From Amylostereum areolatum (taxonomy: Eukaryota; Basidiomycota; Agaricomycetes; Russulales; Stereaceae): a DNA stretch of 64,000 nt. This document shows, one piece after another, positions 1-11,534 of this stretch. The stretch covers positions 1,860,001-1,924,000 of the forward strand of contig SAXG01000003.1 of assembly GCA_012932865.1 (NCBI GenBank). The letters run 5' to 3'. The position numbers and the translations under genes were made by a program. Each line of letters begins with the position of its first letter. Positions within the stretch are counted from its first letter, which is position 1. Under the pieces are notes generated by a model. That model made no database searches and was not told the origin of the DNA. It saw only the letters and a list, made by a program, of their open reading frames with translations.

Positions 1-233
1 CACACCGTGGTCCTTGTGTGGGACGGTGAGACAGAGCATATTTACGGGTAGAAGTAAACCCAAGCCAGCTCCTGAAGCGAGCGAGCACGAGGACTTAACG
101 TACTAACGTACGTAACGGCCGAGAGACCGACGACAAGGACTGGTACCACTAAGTAGGTGGACGAAGGGTTTGTTGTCCGTCGGGAGTATTTCATGTATGT
201 ATCCTTTATTTAAACCCGTCTACATTCGGCTTG

Positions 234-1896
234 TTACTGTATGTTATCAACCGTGCTGAGCTCGAGTCCGTCCCATTCCACCGTCGTTGCAGGCCCTAAC
301 GCCGCTCGAAGACAGTCTACATCCGCTTTCTTGACGGTACAGTCTATGATTTGCAAGGCTCGGAGAGAACGGGCCTCTGTAGTCTTCCTTGCATGGAGAC
401 TTGCCTGCAAAGATACTGTCGGATCGTCCTCTTCCTCCTCCTCATGATTGGAAGAAAACTGCACATCTGTGTGGTAGAGAGATAACGTCTCGAGGTTTGG
501 GAAAATCGGGGGGGAATTCGCAGCCAAGGGCGCCGAAGATACCGTATGCGGCATCGCCGTGAACTTCGAGAGAGACCACGTTGTCACATGTGGCTTGAAA
601 AACTTCTGTGTAGACGCCATCATCCACAAAGAAGAAAGGATAGGTGATCTGGATGGTTCGAAGGCTGTTGCTTATGACGCGCTGGCGGGATAGTGTCTTC
701 AAGAGGTCGATGGCAAATTTTGGCGGCTCGTCATCTATCCCTTCGCTGGCACAGCACGATATGTGCAGATCTCCGAGCTCGCTTGGAGAGTGGTCCGAGC
801 CTTCCGAGCCCCGGGTGTTGGTTCGCATCGCGCGGAAAGTGTATCCGTTATCGAAATCGTCTTCTGGGTCTGACAAATCTTGTACGCAGATGACGACTTT
901 GTCGAAATAAAGGCCCGACGACGTATCCGAAGAGTAGTGAGACTGTATGAAAGATTTGACCAGGCCGCAATTTTCGCGTTCTTCATAGTATACTTGGAAT
1001 GCGAGGGAGACATGGGCGTTGAGAGGGAAAGAGAGATCCCGTAATATTGGGGTGCTGCTCCTCAGCGGCGTGTCACGTAGCGATATCAATCGGAGGTTTG
1101 GAAGGTGGACGGGAGGGTGGCGATGTCCAGTGGGTTCAACGAAAGTGTGTCTGAGCTTCAGCTCCTGCAGTGAAGGAAGGCGGGCCAAGGTATCGAGGAT
1201 TTCTCCTGTGGTTGTCCATATGGTCGTTCCAATAACCACCAAGGAAGTCAGAGGGCACTGAAGAAGGGACGAGGAGAACGGCATGCGTCCGTCTTCCAAG
1301 GTAAGGTGACGAATGTCTGGGGGATTCGCGGCGGAGAAAATGCGCTCAGATATATTGCAGTCCTGCGTGCTGAGATACCGAAGACTTCGTAGCGGCGTTC
1401 CTGCGAATAACCCGTCGGGAATGTTGAAGATGCACTCCTTGCTATCGAGCGCAAAGTTTTCCAGTATTGGTGCGGGAGACCTTGTTAGTGAGTCCATGAA
1501 CTTCATCTCGACATTTCTCCCGGTGCCCAATATATCCAAGGTGAGAACTCTAATTCGAGCGAGTTCCTGAGTAGCCAAGGCCACCGCGATCTGGCGCTTC
1601 GGGATACTTGACCTTGACTTGAAATTTCTCATACCATGGACGTCGATGGGAACGGGCCTGGACCGGTCCAATGCAAGCTGCGTCCATTTCTTTCCGTTTT
1701 CAAGGGGGATGTATGACCACAAGATCTTGGACTGGAGAGCGACGTCACGCCACTGCTTGCACACGTGCGAGATTGCCATGGATGTAACGCATGGGTGATC
1801 GTCAGGAAAATAGGAGATAGAGTCGCTGAATATGTTCAGGAGAAGTTCGACGGGAAGTTGGTGTATGGGACAATCATTTGCGGTGGCAGAGTCCAT
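234..1896 (-). CDS. F-box protein with LRR-like C-terminal region, one +1 frameshift
   Basis: F-box proteins recruit substrates to SCF ubiquitin ligases; the target here is unknown. The protein starts at 1896. Residues about 12-60 form the F-box-like domain (LPVELLLNIFSDS, then SHVCKQWRDVAL and LWSYIPL). Leucine-rich stretches follow, and the family's C-terminal box VEWDGLEL lies close to the stop at 234-236. The frame breaks at a run of seven G (508-514; C7 on the coding strand): upstream coding ends in one frame and the conserved tail (FPNLETLSLYHTD onward) continues in another. Dropping one C makes the span 1662 nt, that is 553 aa, in line with intact paralogues in this window. No intron is needed. 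A sequencing insertion is the simplest reading; recent pseudogenisation is possible. Confidence 0.75.
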
Positions 1897-2504
1897 GTGG
1901 AACTGGCGTGCAGTGGATGAACGTCCACCTCAGGCTGTTGAAAGGAGGTTTGGGAATCAGTTGAATTTGAGGAGCGGAGCAGGAATGACCTTTTGTGACT
2001 GTTTACCGCTAAATTGCAATGGTTTGAACGTTGTCCAGGAACGTCTTGCCAGTGAACTTGAAGTACTACAATGTCATTCCATTCATGTTAGTAGTCTTTC
2101 AGAACATATCACGAAAGAGATGGTACACAGAAACTCACTCTGGCAGAAAGTATTAATGTTGAGACGCTGTACAGCCGGGAGCCTCAGGACTGAGTACTGA
2201 TACCAAACGATGTCGAATCGTCGATGATGGAGGTCGAAAGCAAGAGAGCTGTACGCGATAACGTGACGCATTCGCGTACACATCGTGATTTCGTCTTGGC
2301 GAGTCCACCAACTGGCAACTCTCACTACCAGCCTCCAGGGCCCTTCAAAGGTATTCATATCCCGACATAAGATATTTCTGTATCCATGAATACAGGGAGT
2401 AGAGTACAAAAGACAATATTGTCAAGGAAGCAAGGAACTCGACTGAAGTATCCGAGTAGTACAAAGTACAACAGTATGTCAGTAAGTAGCACTACATCGA
2501 AGAA
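1897..2504. other. gene-less spacer
   Basis: About 600 bases between the remnant's stop and the first F-box start. It should hold the promoter of the minus-strand F-box gene ending at 234. Only short open frames without family features are present, and I see no clear TATA box or repeat. Confidence 0.4.
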
Positions 2505-3477
2505 CTATTCGCCAATCTCCGCCTTTTCATTCCATTCGATTACGACCGAGCCACCCGCCGCTTCTCGAAGTTGGTTCACATCCGATGCTCCTACTTATCT
2601 CGCAATTCGCGAGCGTGATCCGTCGCAAAATGCTCCCTGCCTCCCTCCTCATCCCTGCCCACGTCTTCAGGCTCGCCACAAAACGATCACCGTGTGCTCA
2701 AAACGCGGAATGATGTCCTCTCCCCCATTGATATAGAGGTGCTGCAGGTGTGGGAAAAGAATTGAGCGCGTGGGTCAATGGATGCAGCCAAGAACGCCGT
2801 CGCGCAGCTCTCGTGGACGTCCAGCGCAGTGACGGCGGTGACCGTCCCGAAGACATCGTGCCAGCTTTCTGGCTCGCCGAAGACGAACGCATACGACACG
2901 CGGAGCGTGCGCAGGCCCGCGTGCACCATCGGAAGAGCGAAGAGCGTCTGGACGAGTGGGCGCGCCTCCGCGCTCCAAGTATCCACTGCCTCGGAGTTGG
3001 AAACGCTGCATTCCACCTTGAAGTCGGAAAGGAGCGGGAACAATATTGATGCCTGCGCCCTCTTCTCCTGTACTTGAGAGTGAGTGGCAAGGAAGACGAA
3101 ACTACAAGAGTCCACAGGGTACCACAACGTCTTGTTCGGCACATTCAACGACACCGTGTTATACGAAAGCCCTGCCTCGAGGGCACGCGCGAAATGCGAC
3201 GTGAGCGGGAGATCGAGGGCGTCCCAGTTGTTTACGGAGGCCTCGTCGGTCGCGAGGGAAAGCGTGATCTCGGTGCTCAGTGGCAAGGCCATGTGCGAGA
3301 GAAGCGCGCCTACAGATACGGCGGCACCATTCAGGCGGAGAGTCTTGAGGGAAGGGAGTGTTGCAGGGCCGAACGAGTTCGCCGGGCTTGGGTGTACGGA
3401 CTGGCAGAGGAAGAGCTCCTCGAGATGGGGTAGGTGTGCGAGCGCATCGCGAACCTGGTCTGCCGCCGCCCAGATTG
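2505..3477 (-). pseudogene. decapitated F-box gene remnant
   Basis: This tract aligns by eye with the C-terminal half of the intact F-box protein at 14817-16556. The matching landmarks, in order, are IWAAADQVRDALAHLPHLEE (near 3477), ALFALPMVHAGLRTLRVSY, SWHDVFGTVTAVTALDVHE, LRRITLANCEI and VIEWN near the stop at 2505-2507. The F-box domain and first LRR half are absent. Reading frames change at least twice, once near 2752-2760, where a 2-nt change is needed, and again around 2600-2670. The homology ends 9 bases from the stop codon of the FunK1 kinase gene (3486). It is therefore a 5'-truncated, frameshifted copy, not a working gene. Confidence 0.75.
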
Positions 3478-3485
3478 GACTTGCC

Positions 3486-6445
3486 CTAGGCCTGTCCTGG
3501 GTAGGCTCGATGACTTCCTACCGCCTGTTCCACGTCCACCGCGCGATGTCCTACTCCTCTTCCGCCATTGCCGCCTCTTGCACTACTGCCGCCTCCACCT
3601 CTCCCGGTCCCGTTCGAACCGCTGGAGCTAGCTGTCGTGTTACCCAAGGATTGACGTTTGCGCTTCCTCGACCGTTCCGAGGGACTGGGAGTCTCAGCGT
3701 GTACAGGTACTCGGGGTGCCGACGATAGACGCGTCGATCTCCGGATGCCTCCGGCAGCTGCGCCTGCAGGCGAGTCGTTCAACTTGCGTCGCTTGCCGGG
3801 GCGGGCGGATGAGGGAGGAGACTCGTCTTGGGAGGATTCGGTCAGCGCACTGAGCGAACTCGACCCTTCGGGAATGGACGTGAGATTGCCGGTTCGTGTC
3901 GCAGGGGCGCTTTGAGGAGTGACCTCCCAATCCCCTCTGTCCTCGCGACGTCGTTGTTCCTCTTCTCTCTCCATGATTGCATACTTGTGATGTTCCGGCA
4001 AATCGTGCCACGTCTTCACCACAGATGTCTCTCCAACCGTCTTTAAAGACGCCAATAAGTCGTCGTGGATGCCTGTGAAGGTCTGGGTCATATACGCGTA
4101 GCGAAGGGCGTTGTAAAGCCATTGGACCAAGCCAAGAAGGGGCTGGAAGTAGGGTTGGACGTGAGCGAGTATATTCTGGCTGAATTCGTTTGGCATCTGG
4201 ATGAGGAGTTTCTTGGCGACCATCATTTGCTCGACACTATCAAAGAGGAAGTGCGTGTCGAGGGATTTGAGAGCTAATTGCTGTTCTGCCGTGACGGATC
4301 CTGGCGCCGGGTTGAGAGAACGAGCTGGTCCTTCGCGCGACATACAGAGGAAGCAGGTGACCCAGAACAATCCTTCGAGGTCGTGAATTGGATGGTGCTT
4401 GACCTGCACCTGTTTCACCAGTGGAACCGAATTAGAGCCGACTGCGATTGACATTGGGCCTGCATAGCTGACGGGTTCCCCCGACGAGATGACATAGGGC
4501 GTTGACGACAGCACCTCGAAACTCATGAATCCCAGGGTTCCCTGTATTGAAGGCATTCAGACAGCGGGGACAAGACAGAGGTAGAGGTGAAACGTACGCT
4601 GAGTTCGTCGTCTGCCAACACCTGTCGATTGGCGACGGTATGAATGGCATAATCGAGATCGATCAAGATGCCTCGATTGGGTGCAGGAAGACCGGTAACC
4701 AGGATATTGTTATAGCTGAGATCACGATGCAGAACGTCGTTGTCACAGAGATATTTGTGTCCTATGTTGAGCGTGAGCGCTTGCCCGAAAAAATGTCCAT
4801 ATCGAACAAACGCATACCTGCGACAACATCGTGAAGGGCTCCCACGAATTCTTCCAACGACTTGAACTTGGTGAGCGGCCACCCTGAAGTGGACATTACG
4901 AGCCTTGAATGGATTCTATTCCGAGGGACGGCAGGACCTTCCTCAAAGATGTGGGAGATCATCGCGTTGATTGCTGGAAGCTTCTTGCTATCCTCATTCT
5001 CGATGAAGAGACTTTCACTACCGGATAGTTGGTCCCAGAGAAGATGAAGAGGCTTGTCGCCTTTTCGAGGTTTCACGGCTCCGCGGATAAGCTTGAGGGT
5101 TTCGTCGGCTTTGCCGTGGACCTTGACTACACCGTATGAGTGCACTGAGGCGACGCCCCCGACCGGCTTCCCCTTGCACGCGATGGCGTACAGTTTTCCT
5201 TCTTGTTCGCGACGCTGATCACGCCAGCAGTCCTTGAAGACATAGACCTGATGATAGATGAGACGAGCGAAAATATAGGTTCGGATTGCTTTACTCACCT
5301 TACGCGTTTCTTTCGTGATTTTTGAATCGAGGACGTCGCCCCACTTCCATGCCAGCCATATACGCGTCGACCGACCCCGGATTACCTCTGCGTGCGAAAG
5401 ACTCACGGCGCGGAACAACAGGAACCTCTCCATCTTGGCATTGTCCTGGTCTTCTTGTCCGGGCGCGTTCATCTCGACAACCCATTTGCGGTGGTATGCC
5501 GTCGTGGTGGATTTGTCTGCCTTTTTGGTACGAAGAAGTCGATAGGACGGTACCGGGTCCATTGGTTTTCCATCCTCATCTTCGACATAGGCTAGCATGG
5601 TCGGATCCCAGCCAAGTTCTGAAGGGTTTTTGACAAGCAAACCAACAATGACTGTGATTAGACACCTTGGGTCCTAACAAGAAAACAATGTTAAGGGACG
5701 ATTCCAAAAGTATCCAAGCGGGAAGATGCACCGCGTGAATATCGAAGGCGGACGAGCCGAGCACGCCTGTGCGGTCAGCAAGCCAAACGGTCAGGCAGCT
5801 CCTGGAAAAAAGAAGGCCAAATACAAATCGACGATCGGGTTGTTCCTTGAGTGTCTGACGGACATAGTTGAATAGTTGCAACATGGCGGCCTTGCCGCCG
5901 AACCTCTTCTTGATCTCCATGGGAGTGTGAACGAGTCGCCACCATGCATAGTCCTCCGTCGTCGAAGCATTGTCTTGATCTGGAGCGAATGTGGCCACTA
6001 TGTCAGGTCGCAGGGCTTCGAGGCAATCGGACTGGATACTGTGGGCATGCTCGTCACGCCAGATGACACCAAGTGCATCTGGGTCGTGCTCTTGAGTAAC
6101 CTTTGTGATCGCATTGAGGATGGTGCATAGAGGTTCGTATATTTCGTTTTCAGTGGAAGGGTTCGGTGACAGACCCTTCCAGGGAGAGCTTTTGGAACCG
6201 GGAGATACGGCGCCCTTGGCAAGGATGCCGTGGTTTACAAGGCCATCGTAAACCTTTGCGACAAGTTGTTCGATACGGGCGCCACCAAACATGGTGTTGA
6301 TCAAGTTGGGCACGTTGACGTGGACGTTCTTGAATAATTCAACGCGTAAGACATGTTCAGCGTCTACAACAGTGGTATTGTGCGTGGTGCTAGAGGAGAC
6401 GGGGTTCCTTCGATGGGGATTATTGGCTGGAATTGGGAGGGGCAT
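3486..6445 (-). CDS. FunK1-type fungal protein kinase
   Basis: FunK1 kinases are a fungus-specific, basidiomycete-expanded branch of the protein-kinase fold; substrates are unknown. Five exons (6445-5732, 5673-5299, 5247-4818, 4761-4598, 4541-3486), with canonical GT-AG introns of 51-58 nt, give 912 aa. The conserved N-terminal FunK1 region includes GWDPT, then SYRLLRTKK and VYVFKDCWRD. The catalytic loop is HRDLSYNNI, and ILIDLDYA stands in for the DFG loop. A GTLGFMSFEVL segment follows and corresponds to the P+1 region. The last 150 residues are basic and disordered (KRRKLND, RKRKRQ, Gly-rich), probably nuclear. The final residues run into the junction with the F-box remnant, so the C-terminus may be a recent acquisition. 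Start 6445 opens the first conserved block. Confidence 0.85.
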
Positions 6446-7388
6446 ACCGGTGAGGGTCGAGAGGGGGGGAAGCTGTTGAATCCTCCATTCCAGCGCCCAT
6501 ATTTATAGGTTTGATGATTCGAGCCGGATGCGGAGAACAATGAGGAAAGGACAATGGAGGAACGTCCGGCCACTATCCTAGCACACGTGAGGATGTGAGA
6601 TGGAGTGATGAGTCGAGTCGGACCAATACTTACGAGGGCCGGAAAGCAAGCTCAAGTCCAGCCGGACAAGTCGGGATCCGGTATCGACGCGTTCAGGTTG
6701 TCAGCGCGCTTGAGAGTCGTGGACGCGGAAGACATCTCGAGAGGGGCCTCATGTGCATTGCCAAGGATGTCGAGGACCCGGGGATAGATATGTATGTAAT
6801 TTGTGCGGCCTGCTTGTATGTAGCCTTGTCGTGAGTCTCTCAGCAGCAGGCGCGGTCACGAATGGCATAAAACACGCACCTGTGAGGTTAACAATAACGG
6901 CGTGTTCGTCGTCAAAATGCGTACAAGGTTGTTTGTTGAGGTCGTCAAGAAGGAGGATTTGCGGTAAGTACTGAGTACTGAGTAGCTGATAATATGAGAG
7001 AGGGGAGGAAGTACTAAGGGACCCTCCGGCCGACGCGCCAGGTCTATGCTAGTGTAATATTATGTAAAAATGCGAAGGCTTTTGACGCGCAGATTCAATT
7101 CCAGTCTGCAATTGCTAGTACTACTACTCTTACCATGACATCTGTGTGGCAAGGTGAACCCCCTGTCGTCCGCGAGGCGCTCACCCGCACAACGCTCCAC
7201 CGACACCCGGATTACTCTACCGACTATCTTGAAACCCATTTCCGTGCTGCAATTATCCTTGCTGAGGGTGAAATCCCCGCTGTCGTCTTCGGAAACGAGG
7301 CCTTATGTGGGCATATCGCATAGATATAGTACAGTACTTGTCAAATCTCACGTCTCGCGCCAAACGTGGGTGTGCAAAGAGAGCAAAC
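6446..7388. other. upstream region of FunK1, no recognised gene
   Basis: Contains the promoter side of the FunK1 gene. A short plus-strand open frame at 7135-7323 (62 codons) has protein-like composition but no recognised family and no splice partner I could find. Short near-palindromic TACTGAGTACTGAGTA sequence lies near 6965-6982. Confidence 0.4.
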
Positions 7389-7690
7389 GCGAACAGACGT
7401 TGACGGCAGCGGTCCACCTGCCTAATCAGGCAAGAAGTAGCGCCGCCATCCCGTTCCGCGTCCGGGCTCGACGACGCGATGCAGCGCGACACGCGTCGTC
7501 GTCAGCGCGTCGCGGCCTCGTCCGCGACTCGTTGGCTGATAACCCATTCGATGTGAAGCAGCTGCGAGAAGAACGACGGGGAAAGCCAACGACGTCTGAG
7601 GGCGCGGTCGAGCCCGGACGCGGAACGGGATGGCGGCGCCTCTTCTTGCCTAATTAGGTAGCGGGACCGCCGCGGCCAATGTCTGTTCGC
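7389..7690. mobile_element. foldback/MITE-like element with 84-bp inverted arms
   Basis: The left arm 7389-7472 and the right arm 7607-7690 are near-perfect reverse complements. Both carry GCGAACAGAC, GCGGTCC, CCTAAT.AGGCAAGAAG and a long CGCCGCCATCCCGTTCCGCG block. They enclose a 134-bp GC-rich centre without coding capacity. Size, long inverted arms and lack of a gene suit a non-autonomous DNA transposon or foldback element. No target-site duplication is obvious, so exact ends are uncertain. A stable hairpin in RNA is also possible. Confidence 0.7.
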
Positions 7691-7739
7691 AATTGCCCCC
7701 TTCACAGCGCACTGCTCAGCGCAAAACATCAGATACAGA

Positions 7740-8531
7740 ATGTATTATGTTCTATGCATACGATACAGCCATCGTGGTACCCGCAGATAGCGTAGAAACT
7801 CCAGCCCTGAGGCTCTCGGAAAGAGCCTTGATGTGTGGCCAAAACATCCCATACCAAGTTCCGTATACGCTACAACTTCTTCTTCCTGATGCTCAACCAA
7901 TCATGGAAAGAGCTGCATCTGCAATTCTAGAGAAGTTGCAAAACTATGCAAGATATCCCAACACCCCTAACTCACTTCTTGGAGACCTGCAAGAAGATGT
8001 GCTGCCCAAGTTTGATGAAATTGGAGGCCCTGCATCTATCTGCCTACGCTCCATCAATCCCTCTGCTGTCATGGCTCCTAAAACCCCAAATGAAGCCCCC
8101 TCATACATCCTCCTCACACCTGCCTCTGTTTCAATTTTGATATCTTCAATCCAGTCAACACCAAAACACTGCCAGGGTTTCCTCCCATTCGCTTCCCCAC
8201 CCTGATCCCTCTCCTGGAGAGCCTCTACCACACCAGGCACTCTAATCTTCGTCTCCAGGCATGGGCACTCTTTGAACGACTTGGACAATATTTATTCCCA
8301 GATGATGCTCAGGGTCGCCACTCCGAGGAGGAGCTGTCGGAGCCGCTCAAGACAGTTAGTGGATTGCTGCAGGAAGAAACCAGGGTGTTCTGGGTACACA
8401 ACTTCATCCTGCTGGATCAAGAGGGGCTGGAGGATGAGACAGACAACAGGTGGGAGGAGGATGAGGACAAGTGGGAGGATGACTCGGAGGAGGGGCAGAT
8501 ACAGGCTGGAACTCTGGGGTGCCGGAGTTAA
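7740..8531 (+). pseudogene. unrecognised coding-like tract with a frame change
   Basis: An open frame from 7747 reads protein-like text (FYAYDTAIVVPADS, LLGDLQEDVLPKFDEIGG) to about 8150. A second frame then continues (FNPVNTKTLPGFPPIRF, ALFERLGQYLF, LLQEETRVFWVHNFILLD) into an acidic Trp-containing tail and a stop at 8529-8531. The change of frame near 8130-8160 lacks a convincing intron, so this looks like a broken gene or captured fragment. Base composition is visibly more A+T-rich than neighbouring genes, and the foldback element lies directly upstream. I do not recognise the family. Confidence 0.4.
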
Positions 8532-8639
8532 AATAGCTACCTGGGTGTTTTGTTCAAATCATTTGTACTCTGCTTATAATGAGCCGAACTGTTCTTTATT
8601 AGATGAACATTCGAGATTTCCTGCCGTTGTATGACTGAA

Positions 8640-9421
8640 TATGAGGAAACAGGGGCAGCACTCCGTCAATGTGCCCACCTCCCGCATTGTTCGATCCCCT
8701 TTCGTTTCGCCTAGCAATCTCTTCGTCAATACTGAGTACTATCAGTCAATCGATCCCAATTTATACTACATCTAAGTACGTACCAGTTCGTACCTAGGTC
8801 CTCGCTGGCACGGTCCCCGCCGTATCAGACCTCAGGAATCATACCGAGAAGGAATCCAGTTCAAAAGATACGGATACGAATACGTTACGTGCGATCACTA
8901 CCTATGTACTATGTCAACGTGCGTAAAGCGGGGGACGAAGAAGCCCGCGGGTCAAGTCAGGAAGGGGATCGAAGAAGGGGCGTCACATACAAACAACACG
9001 GACCGGAGGGAGAGAGGGTTGAATAGGCGGAAGAGACTAGGCGAGGGCGGTAAAGAAGAGGCAAAACATAACGAAAGGCGAAGACAGAGCAAGAAGGGAG
9101 ACGGAGCGAATAAAGCGCAAGGCAATAATTTTAAGTGTCGAAGGGGTGTGAAAAGGATGACGAACGGGAAAGTGAGCGGCCGTACGGCACGCAAAATTGG
9201 GGTGGGCTACATACAACAGCATCCATTAGAGGCACAGCGAGGGAAGGAGGGGGGTAGCGCGGCGGGAAAGAACGAAAATCGTCAGTCGTCGTGAAGAGAG
9301 AGAGTGTGGGGGTGGGTGGAGTGTGTGAGGTGCATGGTCGTAAACGGAAACCGAGAGAGGAAAGAAGATAATAAAGGGGAGAAAAGAATCCAACGCGAGG
9401 GAGATCGAGGAAAACAGGGAC
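8640..9421. other. gene-less, strongly purine-rich tract
   Basis: Position 8900-9420 is rich in G and A on the plus strand. It lies just 3' of the minus-strand Bem1-like gene, where its complement would be a pyrimidine-rich 3' UTR. A 127-codon plus-strand frame here is a composition artefact. Confidence 0.4.
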
Positions 9422-11534
9422 TCAGTCCGCATAGAGCACATGCCGATCCGTGCTCTCCAGCCACTCGGTCAGCTCCGCGTCACCGTGCAATGGCACGTAG
9501 TCCTCCGTGCCCTCCCTGAACGACAGCGCGCGCACCTGTGCGCCCTAGCCGCTGGCGCACCTTGTCCATCAGTTGCCCGTGCGACACGCGTGGATGCACC
9601 CGTATCGCGATCAGGTCGTCCTGCACCCGGTCGAAAATCTTGATCTTAATGAACGCCGTCTGCGGGTTCTGCGCCGAGATCGGAGGCGCGTTCGTCGCCG
9701 TGGGCGAGAGCGGCTGCGAGTACTGCGATTGCGTGCGGGAATGGGATTGGGAGCGGGAGGATGTGGTAGTAGGAGATGTGGCGTGCGTAGAGTGGGAGTT
9801 CGGGGCGTGGTCCGGCCAGCGCGAGGAGGACGAGGTGGAGGAGTGAGAGTAAGCGCTGTCGCGCTCGTATGTCGCGGGGCCGTTCTTGGCGTATGAAGGA
9901 CGTGGAGCGTGACCTAATGGTGAAGGACCGCGGGCGGATATGGTCGACTTGCTGTGCGAATGCATGCGACCGTTCGGCGCCACCGCGGGAACGACGTCCT
10001 CGCCGTAGTCAGAACCGTCACTATCCGGTGGGGGCTGTAGTTTGACGTAGGAGAGGCGACCAATGATGTCCTCCGCGGGGGCTGGAGATGGTGTGTACGC
10101 CTCTGCTGGCGTCGCAGGAACGACCACGGGCTCATCGACGGGGTCGTACCAATTGAGGTCGGCCATGACCTCGTATTGCGGACCAAGGGCGTGGTCGAGA
10201 TCCCCCGGTTTCGCGGCGAAGAAGACCCGCGTCAGGGTGTGTTCGAGGATGTAGCGCGCGGTTGTGCGGTTAAGGCGGGAGAGCTGGTTGAGGTACTCGT
10301 GAAGCTCGAGCCGCCGTGCGGCGCTCAAACGATCGTCCACACGGGGGGCGGGGCCAGGCATGTAGGGCAGTATGCGGGGATGAGGAGGTGCACGGCCAGC
10401 CTCGGAGGGGAAAGCGTCTAGAAGCGCGGTTTGATATTCGAAAAAATCGTTGTAGGCGCGGAAGATGGTGAGTTCGCGGGCGGGCGGCAGGGATGTGGTG
10501 CCGGAGGGATCGAAAGGTTGATAGAGGGCTTCGATCCGGAACCAATAGTCGTCGTTCTCGAAGTGGAAGGATGTTACGGCGGCGGAGAGGAGGAGACCCT
10601 CTGGGAGGACGGTAGGAGTGGGCGGGCGGGCTTGATCATCGTAGGAATCGCCGGCCTCGGACAGGGGGGGTTCCGAGTCGAGTTCGGTGGGAGCGGAAGC
10701 GGAAGCGGGGGCAGAGACGGGGGATATAGGCGTTAGGGAAGTGAATTGGCTGTCTTTGACGCCGCCGGGGCTGCTCAAGTCTGTGGGATCGTCGATGATG
10801 CCGAGGGGGATAGAGTTGGCTTTGTAGCTCATGATCTGTCTCTTCCAGTCCTCGACGCGAGGGAGGCGGCCGCTGTCCATGAGGGCATCGACGTCATCAA
10901 TCGGTTGGTTGGTGAGAGGATCGCGGATCTGGACGAAAGTGACGGGGATAAGGCCTGGCTTCCCGAGGCGGCCTATGGGCTTCGCGACGAACCACTCGCG
11001 GTTGGACTGGGCAACGACGGAGATGGAGTCGCCGGCTTTGGCGTCGAGTTCATCGGGGCGTTCGGCCATGAAGTCGTGGAGGACGAGGGCATAGTAGGCC
11101 TGGGCACGGGGGGTGGTGGTGGAAGATCGGACGGGGGCAACAGGAATAGCCTGGGATGTTCGGGCGTTTCTGAGAAAGCTGAGTGGATCAATGCGGGCGG
11201 AAGGGGGAGAGAGGGGAGGAAAGCGTACGGAGTGGAGCCCTTTGCAAACTCTTCGAACATGGCCCTCGGTACGAGACCTCGTGCGCCGGTCATGGGATTG
11301 TGGGCTTCATACCAGGCGCCGTTGTCGGAGACCTCGCGAACGACGTAGAAAAAGTCGCCCTTTCCGAAGGAGAGTTCTTGAGGGGCGCGAGAGCGGTAAG
11401 GGGTTGTAGCGCGGATGACCTTCTGAGGAGGGGAGATGGAGGGCGATGGCTTCGATATGGGGGGGAAGAGGGGTAGAGATCTGGTGGTGGTGGTGGGAAG
11501 AGTCTTTGTTGAGGGACTTTCGGAGGGCCTTCAT
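9422..11534 (-). CDS. bem1: Bem1/Scd2-like polarity scaffold (SH3-SH3-PX-PB1), two +1 frameshifts
   Basis: Bem1/Scd2 binds activated Cdc42, its exchange factor and PAK kinases at sites of polarised growth. The start at 11534 gives MKALRKSLNKD, the usual opening. The first SH3 (VIRATTPYRSRAPQELSF to RGLVPRAMFEEF) and the second (YYALVLHDFMAERPDEL to GLIPVTFVQI) are split by a 59-nt intron (11170-11228). A PX domain follows (FRIEALYQPF, ELTIFRAYNDFFEYQTALLDAFP, YMPGP), then a PB1 domain (IKIKIFDRVQDDLIAIRV to HVLYAD). Two single-base insertions break the frame: a C7 run at 11459-11465 in the N-terminal linker, and one base near 9540-9550 inside PB1. Removing both leaves 2052 nt, 683 aa. For a conserved, normally single-copy gene this points to sequence error. 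Confidence 0.85.

Noticed and set aside
508..514. Programmed +1 ribosomal frameshifting as the cause of the shifts
   Set aside because: The five sites share no common slippery sequence or downstream stop context; only two are C7 runs. Sequence error is simpler.
8911..9294. 127-codon Lys/Arg/Glu-rich frame
   Set aside because: Product of a purine-rich tract 3' of the Bem1-like gene; no family features.
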